Source of the DNA: Sphagnum magellanicum | Taxonomy: Eukaryota > Streptophyta > Sphagnopsida > Sphagnales > Sphagnaceae | NCBI GenBank assembly: GCA_021904315.1 | Contig: CM038912.1 | Coordinates: forward strand, 5,543,061 to 5,607,060 | Length of the DNA stretch: 64,000 nt | Direction of reading: 5' to 3' | Program-made: the position numbers and the translations under genes | The notes under the pieces: generated by a model | Told to the model about the DNA's origin: nothing | Databases searched by the model: none | What the model saw: the letters and a program-made list of their open reading frames with translations, nothing else | Part shown: piece by piece, positions 1 to 12,599 of the stretch | Layout: every line of letters starts with the position of its first letter | Numbering within the stretch: the first letter of the stretch is position 1

Positions 1-1336
1 GCGACTATTTTGGTGTTCATATTTCCATGTGAACAACATTTAGTTTGGTTTTCATCCAAGAAGAACAATTTATGTCCCATTAGTTGCAAATGTGACCAAT
101 TTAGTTGCAACCCTATGGGTATACAAAGGTGTATTTTGTGAATTTTAAGGAATATAATTGGATGTATTAATATTTATAAATGTATATTTTGAATGTATAT
201 GAACAACCATATTACATGTGTATTCAAGTAATATTATTAACATAAATGGCCTCAATATTATGGTTACACTAATTAGTGTATATTTTGAATATATTAAAAT
301 TTCATGTAAAATATTTATTAAATATATCGTACCCATATTACAAGTATATCCAAGCCATCTTATTACTTTTTAAAATTATTACAAATGACATTTATTAATA
401 TTAATATTATATATTAATATTAATTGCATGTAATAAAAAAACTAAATTTCAATATTATATTCATTAATTTTTTTAAAATATTAATATTTTATTACATAAT
501 GATCATAATGATGTCGATGATGATATTAGAATGATAGGAAAAATAATTGTATAATTATTGAATTAATTACTATAAATTTAATATATTATTATATTATTAT
601 ATTAATTTTTCAAATGACTGATATACTCATTAAAATTTTATTTTTTATTTATTCAAAAAATAAAAATAATTATAATAAATCATAATAGAACTACCAATTG
701 ACACAATAATATATATTTAAAAATAGTTAACCTTGGCTACCAATTAGCTACAATAATAATTGAATTTATGTTATTTTTACTATTAAATATTTACATTCGT
801 ATTTACTATGAAATATAAAATCGAAAATAATAATGGGAATAATTATAATAAAATAGTTAGCCTAGGTTAGGTTTTTAATTATATTATTAAATTAAAAAAA
901 TAATTTTTATAATTATTAATTATCAATAATTAAATATTTCAGTTATTATATTAATTTATTTGGTCATGAAATAATAATTAATTAGTTAATAATAATTGGC
1001 TAATTATTAGTTAATGAAATTGGTTGATAAATCATTATAGTTCATATATAATTAAAATTATATATTATTATTATTTATCTAGTTAATAAATTAAGTAACA
1101 TTTAATAATAACTAATAATTTACTTAATTTAATAATCTTAATATATTGATGATTATTATAAATAGTTAGTTAGTTGGATAATTTATAAAGTGAATTAATT
1201 AGTTTTTACTTCAGTTGTTAATTAATTAATTAACAAGCTTATTAATTTACTTGTCTATGTTTTATTCAATAAATTATTAGTAATTTTATTTGTTAATTAG
1301 TTAATTAGTTAACTAGTTAGTTGTCACTTACTTAAT

Positions 1337-1494
1337 TATATACTTTTCAAGATGAAAATGAAAGCTGAAACATATGGGATAAAAATTTTACTTGCAAATC
1401 ATTTATGACTAAAAATTTTTAGTCACAAATGATTTAAAAGTAAAATGTTTATCCCAAAAGTTTTGGCTTTCATTGTCATTTTGAAAAATATATA
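1337..1494. repeat. Near-perfect hairpin, arms about 78 bp
   Basis: The two halves are reverse complements of each other with few mismatches. The left arm runs from TATACTTTTCAAGATGAAAA to about 1,415, and the right arm ends CATTTTGAAAAATATA. The centre is the self-complementary AAAAATTTTT near 1,413-1,422, so there is essentially no loop. This could be a small foldback MITE or, if transcribed, a microRNA-like or siRNA precursor. No target-site duplication was established. Confidence 0.75.
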
Positions 1495-1606
1495 AACAAG
1501 ATGTTACGTCTTTGCATTTTCATATGTTAAAAATTGGACATATGAGATGAACCAATAAAAATGATTTAATCCAAAATAAAATATGAATATTCATGTACTT
1601 ACACCT

Positions 1607-1745
1607 AAGTACCTATTTTTTTAACTTACCTACCTACCTACCTTCCTACTTAAATAGATATTTAACTTAAGTAAGTAAATAGGGCCTATCTAGATAGGTA
1701 AACTAGCCTAGATGGGTAGGTAGGTATATAGGTAGGTAGGTACTT
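1607..1745. repeat. CCTA/TAGG inverted simple repeat
   Basis: A run of ACCTACCTACC-type tetranucleotides is followed about 60 bases later by a run of GGTAGGTAGGTA, so the tract can fold on itself. It uses the same tetranucleotide as the large minisatellite at 2,957-3,600, which suggests local spread of this simple repeat. Confidence 0.6.
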
Positions 1746-2321
1746 AGTTCAACCTACATACCTAAATATTGATTTAAATTGAATTTGGACAAATTCAATT
1801 AATATGCCACATGGAAAATATCTATTGCACCATGTGTCGCAATATAAACCATCCAAACATAAAAATTAAATGTTTTAGATTATTTTAAAATAATAATAAA
1901 ATAATTTTAATTATCAAGAGTTGGGACACGTGGCAACACATAATTTGTTCCCATTGTTCACCAAAAAAGTTGCATCTTAGTTGTAAGTGACAATATGTAA
2001 TGGCAAATCAAAGGATGAATGTGTATTTCGTTGACTCTTTCTTTCATCCAAAATTTTTTGTCGTTTGCAACTAGTGTCAATACGACTTGTCCAATGTGAC
2101 TATTAAGATTTTAGTTGCAAATGTCATTTACAACTAAAAATTTGTCACAAGGACTAGTTGCAAAATGACCATTTTCTACTAATGGATGTTAGTTTTCATT
2201 AGTTTTATTTCATCCATATGACAAAATGACATGGATGTCCAATTGTCATTATAATGATTAAAAAATTACTAAAAATCATTTGATATGAACATAGAGAACC
2301 CACCCCCCCACCTACTTACTT

Positions 2322-2960
2322 AAGTAGATGCAAATTAGGGTGGCTCAAAAGCAACAAAAGTCCTAATCCCAAAAGTCCATATTTTAACATTAAAATGAAA
2401 AGAGTAGTTAAAAACCAATTTTGAATGGGCTTGATGTGATGATTAATCAACTAATAATGTCCACATGAAAGGCTACCCATCTAGGTAATTTTTTAACATA
2501 CATGTTAAGGGAAAAAAAATCAATCCAATAAAAAATGACTACGATAGGGATTCAGAAAAATAAGGTCCAAATTTAATCATTCAAAAGTCCATAATTATTT
2601 GTTGATTTATTTTTGTTGTAATTTTTTTGAATCCATATTTTTTTCCCATCAAGTATCATATATTGAGTCCCTATAAAAAATATTGAGATGAAATCATAAC
2701 AAAAAATGCATTTGAATGTTAGTGCATAACGCAAATAATAGTCCATATGCTCATTTTAAAAGTCCATTATTATATGATTAGTGTATGTTCATTGAATTTT
2801 ACCCCTCAATAAATATTCTTATTCAAAATGGCAATATTAATTCATAAATATTTTTGTCAAATTGATGATTTTACAATGTGTTTGTGGCATTTGAATAAAG
2901 TACACTTTGTAGAAAGTCCAAAAAATGATAAAAAGTGAGCCACCTTAGTGTGCATTCACC
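2322..2960 (+). mobile_element. TIR element (MITE-like), copy 1
   Basis: About 640 bp bounded by imperfect terminal inverted repeats: GTAGATGCAAATTAGGGTGG at the left, and GAGCCACCTTAGTGTGCATT at the right, whose reverse complement matches the left end. A second copy lies at 62,017-62,665 in the opposite orientation and shares internal blocks, for example the stretch around TTGAGATGAAATCATAACAA. No open reading frame fits a transposase, so it is a non-autonomous DNA element. Its right end runs straight into the minisatellite. Superfamily is uncertain. Confidence 0.75.
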
Positions 2961-3600
2961 CACCTACCTATTACCCATTAACCCACCCACCTTCCTACCT
3001 ACTATCCATTTACTTACCCATCCACCTACCTACCCATTACCCACTTACCTACCCACCAACCCACCCACCTTCCTACCTACTATCCATTTACTTACCCATC
3101 CACCTACCTACCCATTACCCACTTACCTACCCACCAACCAACCCACCCACCTTCCTACCTACTATCCATTTACTTACCCACCCCCCTACCTACCTACCTA
3201 CTACCCAGTTACTTACCGACCAACCCACCCACCCACCTACTTATTATCCACTTATTTACCTACCTATTTACCTAGCTACCCACCCATTTACCTATTACCC
3301 ACTTACCTCCCTACTTACCTACCCTCCCATGCACCCAACCACCTACCTACATACTACCATTTACATATTTATTATCCATTTACTTACCCACCAATCCACC
3401 CACCCACCTATTTACTAACTACTTACCTACCTACCCACCCACCCACCTACCTACTTACCTATCTATGTAGCCATCCGCCCACCCATCCAGTTACTTACCT
3501 ACCCACTCACCCACCTACTTACTTCATCAACCTACCTACCTTTTATTTCCTATAATGTATTCACTTCCTACCTATCACCCTACCACTTGCTACCTACCTC
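2957..3600. repeat. CCTA/CCCA-type minisatellite
   Basis: The tract is built from tetranucleotide-like CCTA, CCCA and TTAC words. A higher-order unit that begins around ACCTTCCTACCTACTATCCA repeats at 2,989, 3,067 and 3,149, giving spacings of 78 and 82 bp; the extra 4 bp is one added ACCA. The right half is more degenerate. The long open frames across it (threonine, proline and tyrosine-rich, 156 and 206 codons) follow from the lack of stop codons in the repeat and are not genes. Confidence 0.9.
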
Positions 3601-3671
3601 ATACTCTTGTAGTGATATGAAATAAATATGTGAAAGAAAAAAACTTGACCAAAATTGGACACCTTTTGATG

Positions 3672-3733
3672 TTGTAGTCCATCAGTAAAGACATGGTTTA
3701 TCATATGAAGGTGAAAGGTTTAATTCCTAGTAC
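3672..3733 (+). repeat. tRNA-like SINE head, copy 1
   Basis: A stretch of about 60 bp aligns without gaps for most of its length to 60,409-60,475. Both have an A-box-like left part (TAGTCCATCAGTAAAGACAT here) and a B-box-like right part (GTGAAAGGTTTAATTCC). The spacing is that of an internal RNA polymerase III promoter. No foldable intact tRNA was found, so this is read as the degraded tRNA-derived head of a SINE. Confidence 0.45.
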
Positions 3734-4189
3734 TTGCAACCTATGTGCATTCCTAAAGGGCTAAGGTAAGTAGACTAGACTAAGGTAGATACATAAGTAG
3801 GTTACATAAGTAAGGTTAGGTAGGTTAAACTACTACCTACCTATTTGCCTTTTTTGACCTACCTATTAAAAATAGTTTTTAATAATAATCCCAAAAAAAA
3901 AATTTAATCTAGGTATAAATTTGAATAATCAAATGGTTTAATGTTTATCAATAATATTTTAGTCATTCATTATATGACACCTTAGCATTATATATGGCTT
4001 GTGCTTTATGACTTCTCATTAATGACTATAGGATGAAAAATGCCACGTTAAACATTAAATGACTGCTTGTCCTTTGCTACTCGTCCGTTATAACTAAGGG
4101 TCTTTATTCATACAATGTCTAGGATGATTACAAAATTAGTCATATATGGAGTCATAGATTTAAGAATTTCTTCTAATGATTACATAACC

Positions 4190-6727
4190 TTGTTGATTTT
4201 TGTAGACCTAGTGGATCGAATTCTTGTAGCTATGTGGTCATTTCACCTCTTGATGGTTGAGGCTTATTAGCTTCCTTAAAAGAATCACTTTTTGATGAGA
4301 GAGATGTAGGTTCAATACTAATGTTGATTTCTTACTACTTGGGGTTTGGATTGGCTATTATTGGGAATTAGAATTGGTTTTTTATTAACGGGTTGTACAT
4401 GAGAGCTAGATAAGTCAAACTTTGGAATGAAACTATTATCACCAAGACTTTTTCATTCATTAAAGTGTACGTTTTGTCTTATAGAGGGGTCAAAACATCT
4501 ATATTAGGCTTTAGTTTGAGGATCATAACCAACAAGATTACATTTAATAGCATGTGGAGACATCTTCAATTTTCTAACCTCCTTTGCTACATGTACTAAT
4601 GTACATACCCCTTACAATCAAAAATACGTAAGTGTGAAAAAATAGGCACTATTTTGCTTGAAAACTTTTTTTCAAAAGACCCACTATGACCTTAATTGAA
4701 AATTACCTTTTGTCAACAAACAAAGATTGCTATTAATCTTGCATCAATCATAGTCTTTTTATATTACTTTTGAAGGTCCAAATGTTAATGAAATAATTTC
4801 ATATTTTGGACATTTGTAGAATAAGATGTTAAATTTGATAATGTGCAAAAAATTTAACTTATTTTCAAGTTAAAATTGTTTTGAAAAAAATTTGGTGTAA
4901 AAGACACAAAATTAAGCAATGGTTATGCCTACTTTTGGTTCCTATTAACATAACTTCACCTTAATATCTTTGCATTGTTAAAAACTTCAAAACGTTTTTT
5001 TAAATGCTTTAACATTCTTTTGGAGTTTTGCATTGAAAATAAATGAGATAATCTGATCTTTTAGTAACAACTTAATGATGGGTGAAAGCATGATTGGGTG
5101 CACCAAAGATGTCCCAAATGACAATTTTCCATATGTCTTTAATAAAGTACTCCACACCAAGATTATATAAGAATTTTTAATGGAATTGGAATGATAAAAT
5201 CACAATCTACATGCAATCAACCTTTTTATTCTAAAAATGTTTTAGATTTGGATATTATCACATTGTACTTTAATTGTACTTTTGCCATAACACCAAATGT
5301 TTCAACAAACAACTTAATGCCAACATGGTGTTAGTACCACCAAACTTTGATTTTTTGAAAAAATGAAAAAAATTCACCATCTAAGACATCCATATGTATC
5401 CAAACACATAAAATTGGGGTTTTGCAACATCATAGTAATTTGCAACAATTCATCAAAAATTAGAAATAAAAAAAAATTCCATTGAAAGGAGTACATAAGA
5501 AAGCAATATTTTGAATTAAATGTTTGAAGTTGAAATGTTCTTACAATTATCTTCAAGGGAAGTATGTTGTTAGATTTTTTTAAATTCACATCCATATTTG
5601 AGATGAATATTTTCAATTTAAAAATGTAAGGAGCTAAGTTTTTCAAAAAGTTCATGTGTCTTTATACTTACACCAAATTATTTAAAATTTGACATGCCTT
5701 AGGTCATGAAATTTAAAGAAATCACATAAAAAAATTAGCTTTGGATTCATTGAAATTAGGTGGATAAGCATGATGGACAATTTAATAACTTGATTTTTTT
5801 TTGAATAAACTTGGTTGAGAACTCCAAATTGAATATTCATTTAGGTAAAATCAATACAAATTTCATTGAAAATCCACGTCAATATAGTAATAAATAAGGT
5901 TAAACCTTAGCACATGTTTTTAACATCCTAATCATTCAATTTGAAAGCAAAGTCACATTGGTACTGGTGCCCTTTAATACTACACGTATGTGTCCAAAAA
6001 TTATACACTCAATCATGTTCTCACACTAACGGACAAGGCTTTGTTTTGGACTTCCTAATTATGTTAGTGTCCTTAGGATCTGAAAGGATTACAGGAAAAA
6101 TGGATGATCTAGTACATTCCTCTAGTTCTACAAACTCCCAAAGATCCTCTCTTTCCAAAATTGTCTAGTTGTGAAATCTCCAAAGAACATAATTTGATTC
6201 CCCTTCTAACTTATTGTTTTCTATGATGGTACCTTCAAGACCTAACATGTTGGATTTTTTGGGAACTCCACAAAGATTTTATATGCAGGAAAAAGAAAAG
6301 ATCCTTTAAACAATCTTTGAAAACAAACAAGCAACCAGTCCCTTGACTGTACAGAGAACACCCTTTATGTCCTAACCATATAGACTTCAAGAAACTCTCT
6401 TATCCTTATTACCTTTGTAGTATTAAACCTACTCTGATACCATGATAAAATTGTATGTTCATATGGTGCATACTTCATTACTTAAAAACAAATGAGAAAG
6501 AAATCAATATATTAAAAAAATTGAAATTTTTTTGGCAGTTATTAAAGGTCAATGACTGCACTACTGAGATTGAGTGCAACTATCACTAAGCACTTCAGTT
6601 AGGGACTACTACTATTAGACAGTTATGTTAGTTACAGTATCGAAAGTAAAACTAAACAGATGAAGATAATATCATTTAGAAACTTGTAGAAGCTTTTAGA
6701 TCTTAAACTAGAGCATATATTCTAACA
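4190..6727 (-). mobile_element. Ty1/copia LTR-retrotransposon fossil, truncated
   Basis: On the minus strand, an LTR (6,452-6,727) starts TGTTAGAATATATGC and ends in CA. It is followed directly by the primer-binding site TGGTATCAGAG (about 6,432-6,442), which is complementary to initiator-Met tRNA and typical of plant copia elements. Toward 4,200-4,560 the minus strand keeps the recognisable end of the integrase region, with family words such as GYDP and YRCFDP. The reverse transcriptase part and the second LTR were not found. The element is broken in many places and looks old. Confidence 0.75.
6452..6727 (-). repeat. 5' LTR of the copia fossil
   Basis: 276 bp with TG...CA ends, immediately upstream (on the minus strand) of the Met-tRNA primer-binding site. 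No partner LTR was recognised in the window, so its age cannot be estimated by LTR comparison. Confidence 0.7.
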
Positions 6728-7231
6728 CGAAGCCACCAGGGTTTGCAATAGGAAGTTGTAATATTTTTCCCATTCCAGAATCTTTCCCTTGACAAATCAA
6801 TGTCCTCCTCATCATCAATGTGTGTTGATTTTTCTCAAAATCAGTTAGAAAATTAGCTACTCACAATGCTGAAATTCTAATAATTTGTTTGACATTACTA
6901 TTGGCTACTTAAGTAGTGCAAAATTGTTTGAACAAATTATTTTCCCACCCCAATTGTAGGAATTTCGGTCATTAATTTTATTGCCAAAGATAAAAATGGG
7001 GGGAAAAAGTCATCAAGAAGATGCCAGAATGATATAGGTATTATAATATACTAAACCATAATCGTACAAACCCATCTTTTGGAATATAATACCATTTCAT
7101 ACAAATGATATGGTTCGCATCACATTTTTCTTCATACTTTTCTTAGGCAATTGTTCCAATTCAATGAACCAGAAAATATTAGATACATTAAATCATCCAT
7201 AACAAAGGCAAAATGGTATTACATTATTTAA

Positions 7232-7562
7232 TGAGTACTAGTGTGAATCCGGTGCATAATGCACCCGTCGAGCAAAAAAAAAAAAAAAAGGTCCGGGCAG
7301 TTTAACTGACACAGAAAACAAAATCCATCAAAAAAAAAAAAAAAGGTCCGGGCAGTTTAACTGACACAGCAAACAAAACCCCAAAAAAAAACGATTTTTT
7401 GTGGGGGATTTTTAGTTTGCAGAATCCGACTGTCCGGGCCGGTTTCCGGTCTCGGAATCCGACTGTCCGGGCTGGTTCCGTCAGTCAATTAAAACGCGGA
7501 ACCGTCGTCGGACGCACAGACAGACACCACTGTTGTAATTATATATAAGATATAAATTAACT
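7232..7562 (+). repeat. Composite repeat, copy 1 (Helitron-like or unclassified)
   Basis: It starts near TACTAGTGTGAATCC and ends near CACCACTGTTGTAATTATAT. It contains two 55-bp tandem units, each with a long poly(A) run followed by GGTCCGGGCAGTTTAACTGA, and two further units with GAATCCGACTGTCCGGGC. Its right end, with CAGACAGACACCACT followed by an A/T-rich tail, is shared with the element at 49,424-50,195, and both begin ACTAGTG. The termini recall non-autonomous Helitrons or SINE/LINE tails, but no diagnostic hairpin or target duplication was settled. Confidence 0.5.
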
Positions 7563-9889
7563 ATTTTGATTGGCCTATAGTTTTTGTCAACAAGTGTCAA
7601 ATCCTAGCATTCCAGTATTGCCGTTCATGGTATTAATTAAATCAAGATTCTAAAATGGTTGACTGTTTTCAATTAAATGTAACAATGCACCTTCTTCACA
7701 TTTTGGGTATTTGATTAGTAAAAGCATATAGGACTCATGGCTTAGTATCTACCAGAAATAAATTTTACACACACAAATGTAAATAATAAATACAATAAAA
7801 TGCACATGTAATGTGATAGAACCTTGTCTAATAAATAGTTATCACACATTGAAGTGTTAGTCCACTCCAGATAACTAAGAAAACAAATTCAGACCATCAA
7901 ATCCAGCAATCCATTGGCCTGAAAATAAAATCTTCAAACCCACACACAACCTTAATTAATGAACACTGAGAATAATGGTCCATCCTACTATTTCCATTGG
8001 TCCTCTTAAATTTTCAAAAACCTACCAAACCCTATTACACATCTAACTGTTAGATCATTCAAGATAATCAAGAGAAAAAAAGGTTTAGACCACGTAATCA
8101 AGCAATTTCATTGGCCATAACTTTTTTTTCCCACACCTACACATAAGCCATGAGCTATTCAACACCCTTTATATATATTAGTACACTAATATATATAACC
8201 CTTGTCTTTACACAAAATGGTTAATAAAATGAACAACTTTCATTCATTAAGATAGATGATATGGTTCTGTTGATTTTTTATATGCTTAAGTTCTACATCA
8301 AGACTTGTTTTCAACCTTAGAATTTATGCTTTCAACAAAGCTTCTATTGACAACATATATGGGTTTTGCATTTGTTATTGTTCTTTGCACCTTTTGATTA
8401 GTAATAAAAACAGACAATACAAATAGCTAATCAAAGGTAAGAATTCTTTTTTTTCCCATCTCCAACCCCAAAAAATATGATTTTTTATTTAGAAAAAAAT
8501 CATTATCATAATATCAAAGAGGAGAAGATTAGGAGATTTTACAGGTGGGAATTACATTATTTTTTCAGGTTTTTTTGTTTGATAATGTTTTATAAACTTT
8601 AAACATGAAGCCCTATGGCCACCAAAAAATTATAAGCTATGTATTCTCTATATATACATTGATTTTATTTAATTTTCTTCATTTAACTATTAGATGAAGA
8701 TTAATTTTGGTTCAAAATGAATTTTAATAAAAATGTTGTCATGCAAATTTTAAAATTTTTGTTTGTGTTTTGGATAGGCAAAGATGCTACTTGAAAATTT
8801 CAAGTTATTGTGTACTATGATACTTTTTATACATGTCTTTTTTCTAGTGAAATATAACTAACCCTCAATATGTTTTCACCCACAATTTTTACCCAACAAC
8901 CAATATATGAAATATTATATTATTACTAACATAATTTTTTTATTTGATTAAAAAATTGATCCCCCCAAGGGATATGTAATGAATTCTGAATATTAGTTTT
9001 ATAGAAATAACTCAATAATTTCATAGTAGGCATATCATAGGATGCGTTAAATTTTACAACCTTCAAAGCAAGCTCATTAGGGTTTTAAAGAATTGATTCG
9101 TGTTCAAATTGAAAAACTTTGACTTTTAAAAAGCTTTGGATGGTTGGCTTATAAGAAAGTGGCCTTGCATGCCTAATTTGAACGTTTATTTATTGAACTA
9201 TCACATTTTATTCTTTTGGGGACCTGGTAAGTGTTATAATTTTAAGAATTAATTTTTGGCTCAAGTTTTAGCAAATATTTGTGAGGGGAGTAGTGTTTTA
9301 AGGCCTCAAATTGCAAATTTTACCCAAGTATTTTCGTTTAAAAAAAAAAGACTCAGTCAAGGGGTTCTATTTGGGAAATGATAATGTGCCATTTTGACAT
9401 TTACATTTAGCATTTGCCATTTGGACCTATTTAAAAAAGAATTAGGGAGCCTACCTTAGGTGTAGGAAATTCTCATTGTTGGTTGAACTAAATAATTATC
9501 ACCTGATGGCTTGGTCCAAAAATGTAACTAACGTATCCACTTTTGATTTAGAGATTTATATACATGAGTTTTTCTTCATGTTTGTGTTGTTTTATACTTT
9601 GCACATAAATAGGGTTCATGACCAGTTTGTTTTTTTTTCAGTCTTGTGTTAACTATTGAAACTTTGGCTAATCACATGTTGACATTGAGCCTTTGATTCC
9701 GAACCTAGGACTATATTGAATCTACTAATAACAACACTACCTAGGGTACTAAAATTTGAAGACCCGAGGAACAGTTTTAGCAACCGGATATTTTCATTTT
9801 CTTTATCATTCTTAACAACTGGATTGAATATAATCTAGTCTATGTATATGCATACCTAAGTGAACGAGACTTTGATTAATCTGACTTGA
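7563..9889. other. AT-rich gene-free stretch
   Basis: No gene, RNA or well-bounded repeat is recognised. Open frames are short and without family similarity. Confidence 0.5.
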
Positions 9890-10715
9890 ACCAAAAGATT
9901 TAGGAGCAACTAATGCCAGGAAAAAGCAATTGGGATCTTTTTGATGGAACAAACAGTTGCAGGGTCTTATTCCATATTGCATTTCAGTAGAACTGTGCAC
10001 CACAGGATTAGAAGGAGCTTGGATCTCTTGAGAGTCCAGAAGCTGATATGAAACAAGCATCATGAATTGGGTGTGTCCAGAAAGCTTCATAAGTGATCCT
10101 GATCTCATGTGACCGGCCAGTCTGGGTCTGCAGACAGGGTTTGAAAGAGAATTCCAAACCTATAAGCCGACCACGCGAAGATTCAAACTGACGTCCAGAA
10201 TAATTTCAAAAGGAAAGTTGGAGCTCGGCCGGTCCAAAGAAAGTAGAGGAATGATAATGCTACTACTTAAGGAATTAGTAGCACAGAAAAAAGTCGAAGA
10301 ATAATCTTGAACATCAGACTAAGAATTATTATAACAACGAAGTCATGAATGTGAAGTGGTAACACAATGACCATGGTCCATGATGATCTCCTGTCGATAG
10401 TAAATCTAGAATGGAACGGTCTCTGATGAAGTGCATTTAGCTGTGGACAAGCTCATGAGATCAGTCAATCCGCTTGGGAGTGTGGTCGCGAACCACTGCA
10501 TTGTACTCAGCATTTACAATAGCACTTCTCTTGCGAACCAACTGCTGATAATGTTCAGTTTGAAACGTCTTGCAATTCATGGGCCAACGACTTCCTCGAT
10601 CTCGGTGCTTGGATGCTCGTTTGAATACATGACAATGTCTCTTACAGCTTGTGATCCTTGCTCCTTCTGTTGATTGCACAACGGCCTGAAGTGGAGCAGA
10701 AGATGTCCTTAAGAG

Positions 10716-10816
10716 TGGATGTTGTAACTGCAGGATGTTGCAAGGGGACGTTGCAGCAGCTCCCGGATGTTGTAACCTAACACAACAGGTTATAACATCC
10801 GGCAGCTGCAGCATCT
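10716..10816. repeat. Nested palindrome in left arm
   Basis: Blocks around GGATGTTGTAAC are inverted around a short centre, CTAACACAAC (about 10,778-10,787). One half reads CCCGGATGTTGTAACC and the other GGTTATAACATCCGGC. The corresponding position in the right arm (21,974-22,052) holds an equivalent palindrome, so it predates or was copied with the large inversion. Confidence 0.8.
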
Positions 10817-12599
10817 TCCCCTTACATCATGCTCTTTGATTTCATATAATTGTAAAACTTTCAAATTTTCTAAACATTGTACTCCCTCCTAATTTGGGAG
10901 TGCTTTCACGCCAGATTCCTTAGCTCGACACATAGCAGCTCAAGCCTTGTCTAGAGCGAAGAAATCTGGCATCAAATCCTTGCCTAAGCTTTTTGAGCTT
11001 GCAAACAGAAAAGGAGAACAGTTCATGTAACCAGCTTGGTTCTTGCATGTCCAGAGTGCAAATATCCGATCACACTGGTCAACTTTCAAGCCGAGATGAT
11101 GATCTAATGTAATGAACAGCTGAACATTGGGCTTGAATATCAAGCCCATGTAGTGGTTGTGCCAAATACTGAAGGAATGGTGGTACGATCTAACATAACA
11201 CAGAGCTTCCTGATCATCACCTCGTCAGTCAGGTTCCAGAGGAATGTGAGAGGAACCTGACATGCAGCAAAGAAACAGGAAAAGAGAGATACGAAACGAT
11301 CCTATGAATCCACAAAGAAGACTCGATCAATGTGCGGTATTTATAAATGCCTCCCGGTTGCTTCTTCCCCGCTTTGAGCTCTTACATGAATCAAGTACTG
11401 CAGATACTGATGTATTGTGGTCGTTCTGTTTTCTTCTTCAAATGGAAGGATATTCCTGCTGCAATTGAAATAGGCTGCAAACTCAAGTCCCGATTCCCTG
11501 ATCAGGACCATTGCAGGGGAATTTCTGAAGCCAATAAGCAAATAATTCCACTGTCTGAGACAAGGAAACATCATGATCAGTTGTGGGGTTGCAGTCTATT
11601 GAAATCGTAGCACTCAGCTCGTGCACGGGCAGGTTGATCATTTCTCCCGCGCCTGCACCACTCGCTCGACGGAGACTTGTGTGACCAATTGGGTTGTCTC
11701 ATGACTATTATCCCTTGATCAGCAATTACCGTTCAAAAGGAGAGTACGTGACCTGTTGATCGCACTGTTTGATATCTTTTAACTTGATCCCTCATGTGAC
11801 ATACTTCCTTACAGCTTGATCAGGTCACTCTAGTGTCATTTGCACGATGTACATTTCCCTGAACTGCATTGATTATAGCTGTGTCGATGTTGGATTACTT
11901 TCAATCTTTTTATTGCACTAAAGTACGTTCCTCCAGTAGTTGTAATTAACTGAAGCCTGGAGATCCTGATGAATGAGCAGCAAACTTCGTTCACTAGTAA
12001 TTTAATTAATTAAGGACAAGGAATAATGCTCAGGTAGATCCGAGTAGCATGAATGGCGCAGCAGCTTGCAGCATGGGAATGTGATTTGCTCTTCCTCCGC
12101 CATATTTGATCACATGACTTTGGGGCCGGGGAGATCTTGCGTGGCAGTTATTTGTAGGTCTACTTAGCCGGGGACTGCTTGGTATCTTGAATTTCAGCCA
12201 ATTTACTCCTCACTTCGAAGCACTGATCTGCTACAACATCTTTGTACTTTAAATCCATATTGAGGGTTCACTAATCAAGGTCTATTGGGAGGACACAGCA
12301 GCTTCTTGCACGATTCAGTACTTCCCATTGGTAGTTGAAATGTTACACCAGCATGGCTCGTTCATCGATCACCAATGGCGGGGCTCAGGACATGTCCAGT
12401 ACTTCATCTTCCCTTTGGTAGTTGAAATGTTACAGCAGGGCTTGTCCATCGATCACCAGTGGCGCAGCTCAGGACATGTCCGGTACTTCGTCAAGTCTGT
12501 CAAATCAGATCCGCTCCGCTCCTGCGAGCTAGCAGGTACTGTCCTGCAATGCAACTAGTGATTAACGACATAAATTCTAAAGATGTATGAATTGGGTCG

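Larger units (their letters stand above)
1..2320. other. AT-rich gene-free stretch
   Basis: No coding sequence is recognisable. The DNA is very AT-rich with simple TAATTA-like tracts between about 360 and 1,330. Short words such as TTAGTTGCAAATG recur near 75-110, 1,970-2,170 and again at 62,810-62,880, which suggests fragments of one dispersed repeat family flanking both sides of the window. The only structured items are the hairpin at 1,337-1,494 and the GGTA/CCTA palindromic tract at 1,607-1,745. Confidence 0.6.

Noticed and set aside
2935-3555. Open frame of 206 codons, Thr/Pro/Tyr-rich
   Set aside because: It lies wholly in the tetranucleotide minisatellite, which lacks stop codons in more than one frame; it has no start context and no domain.
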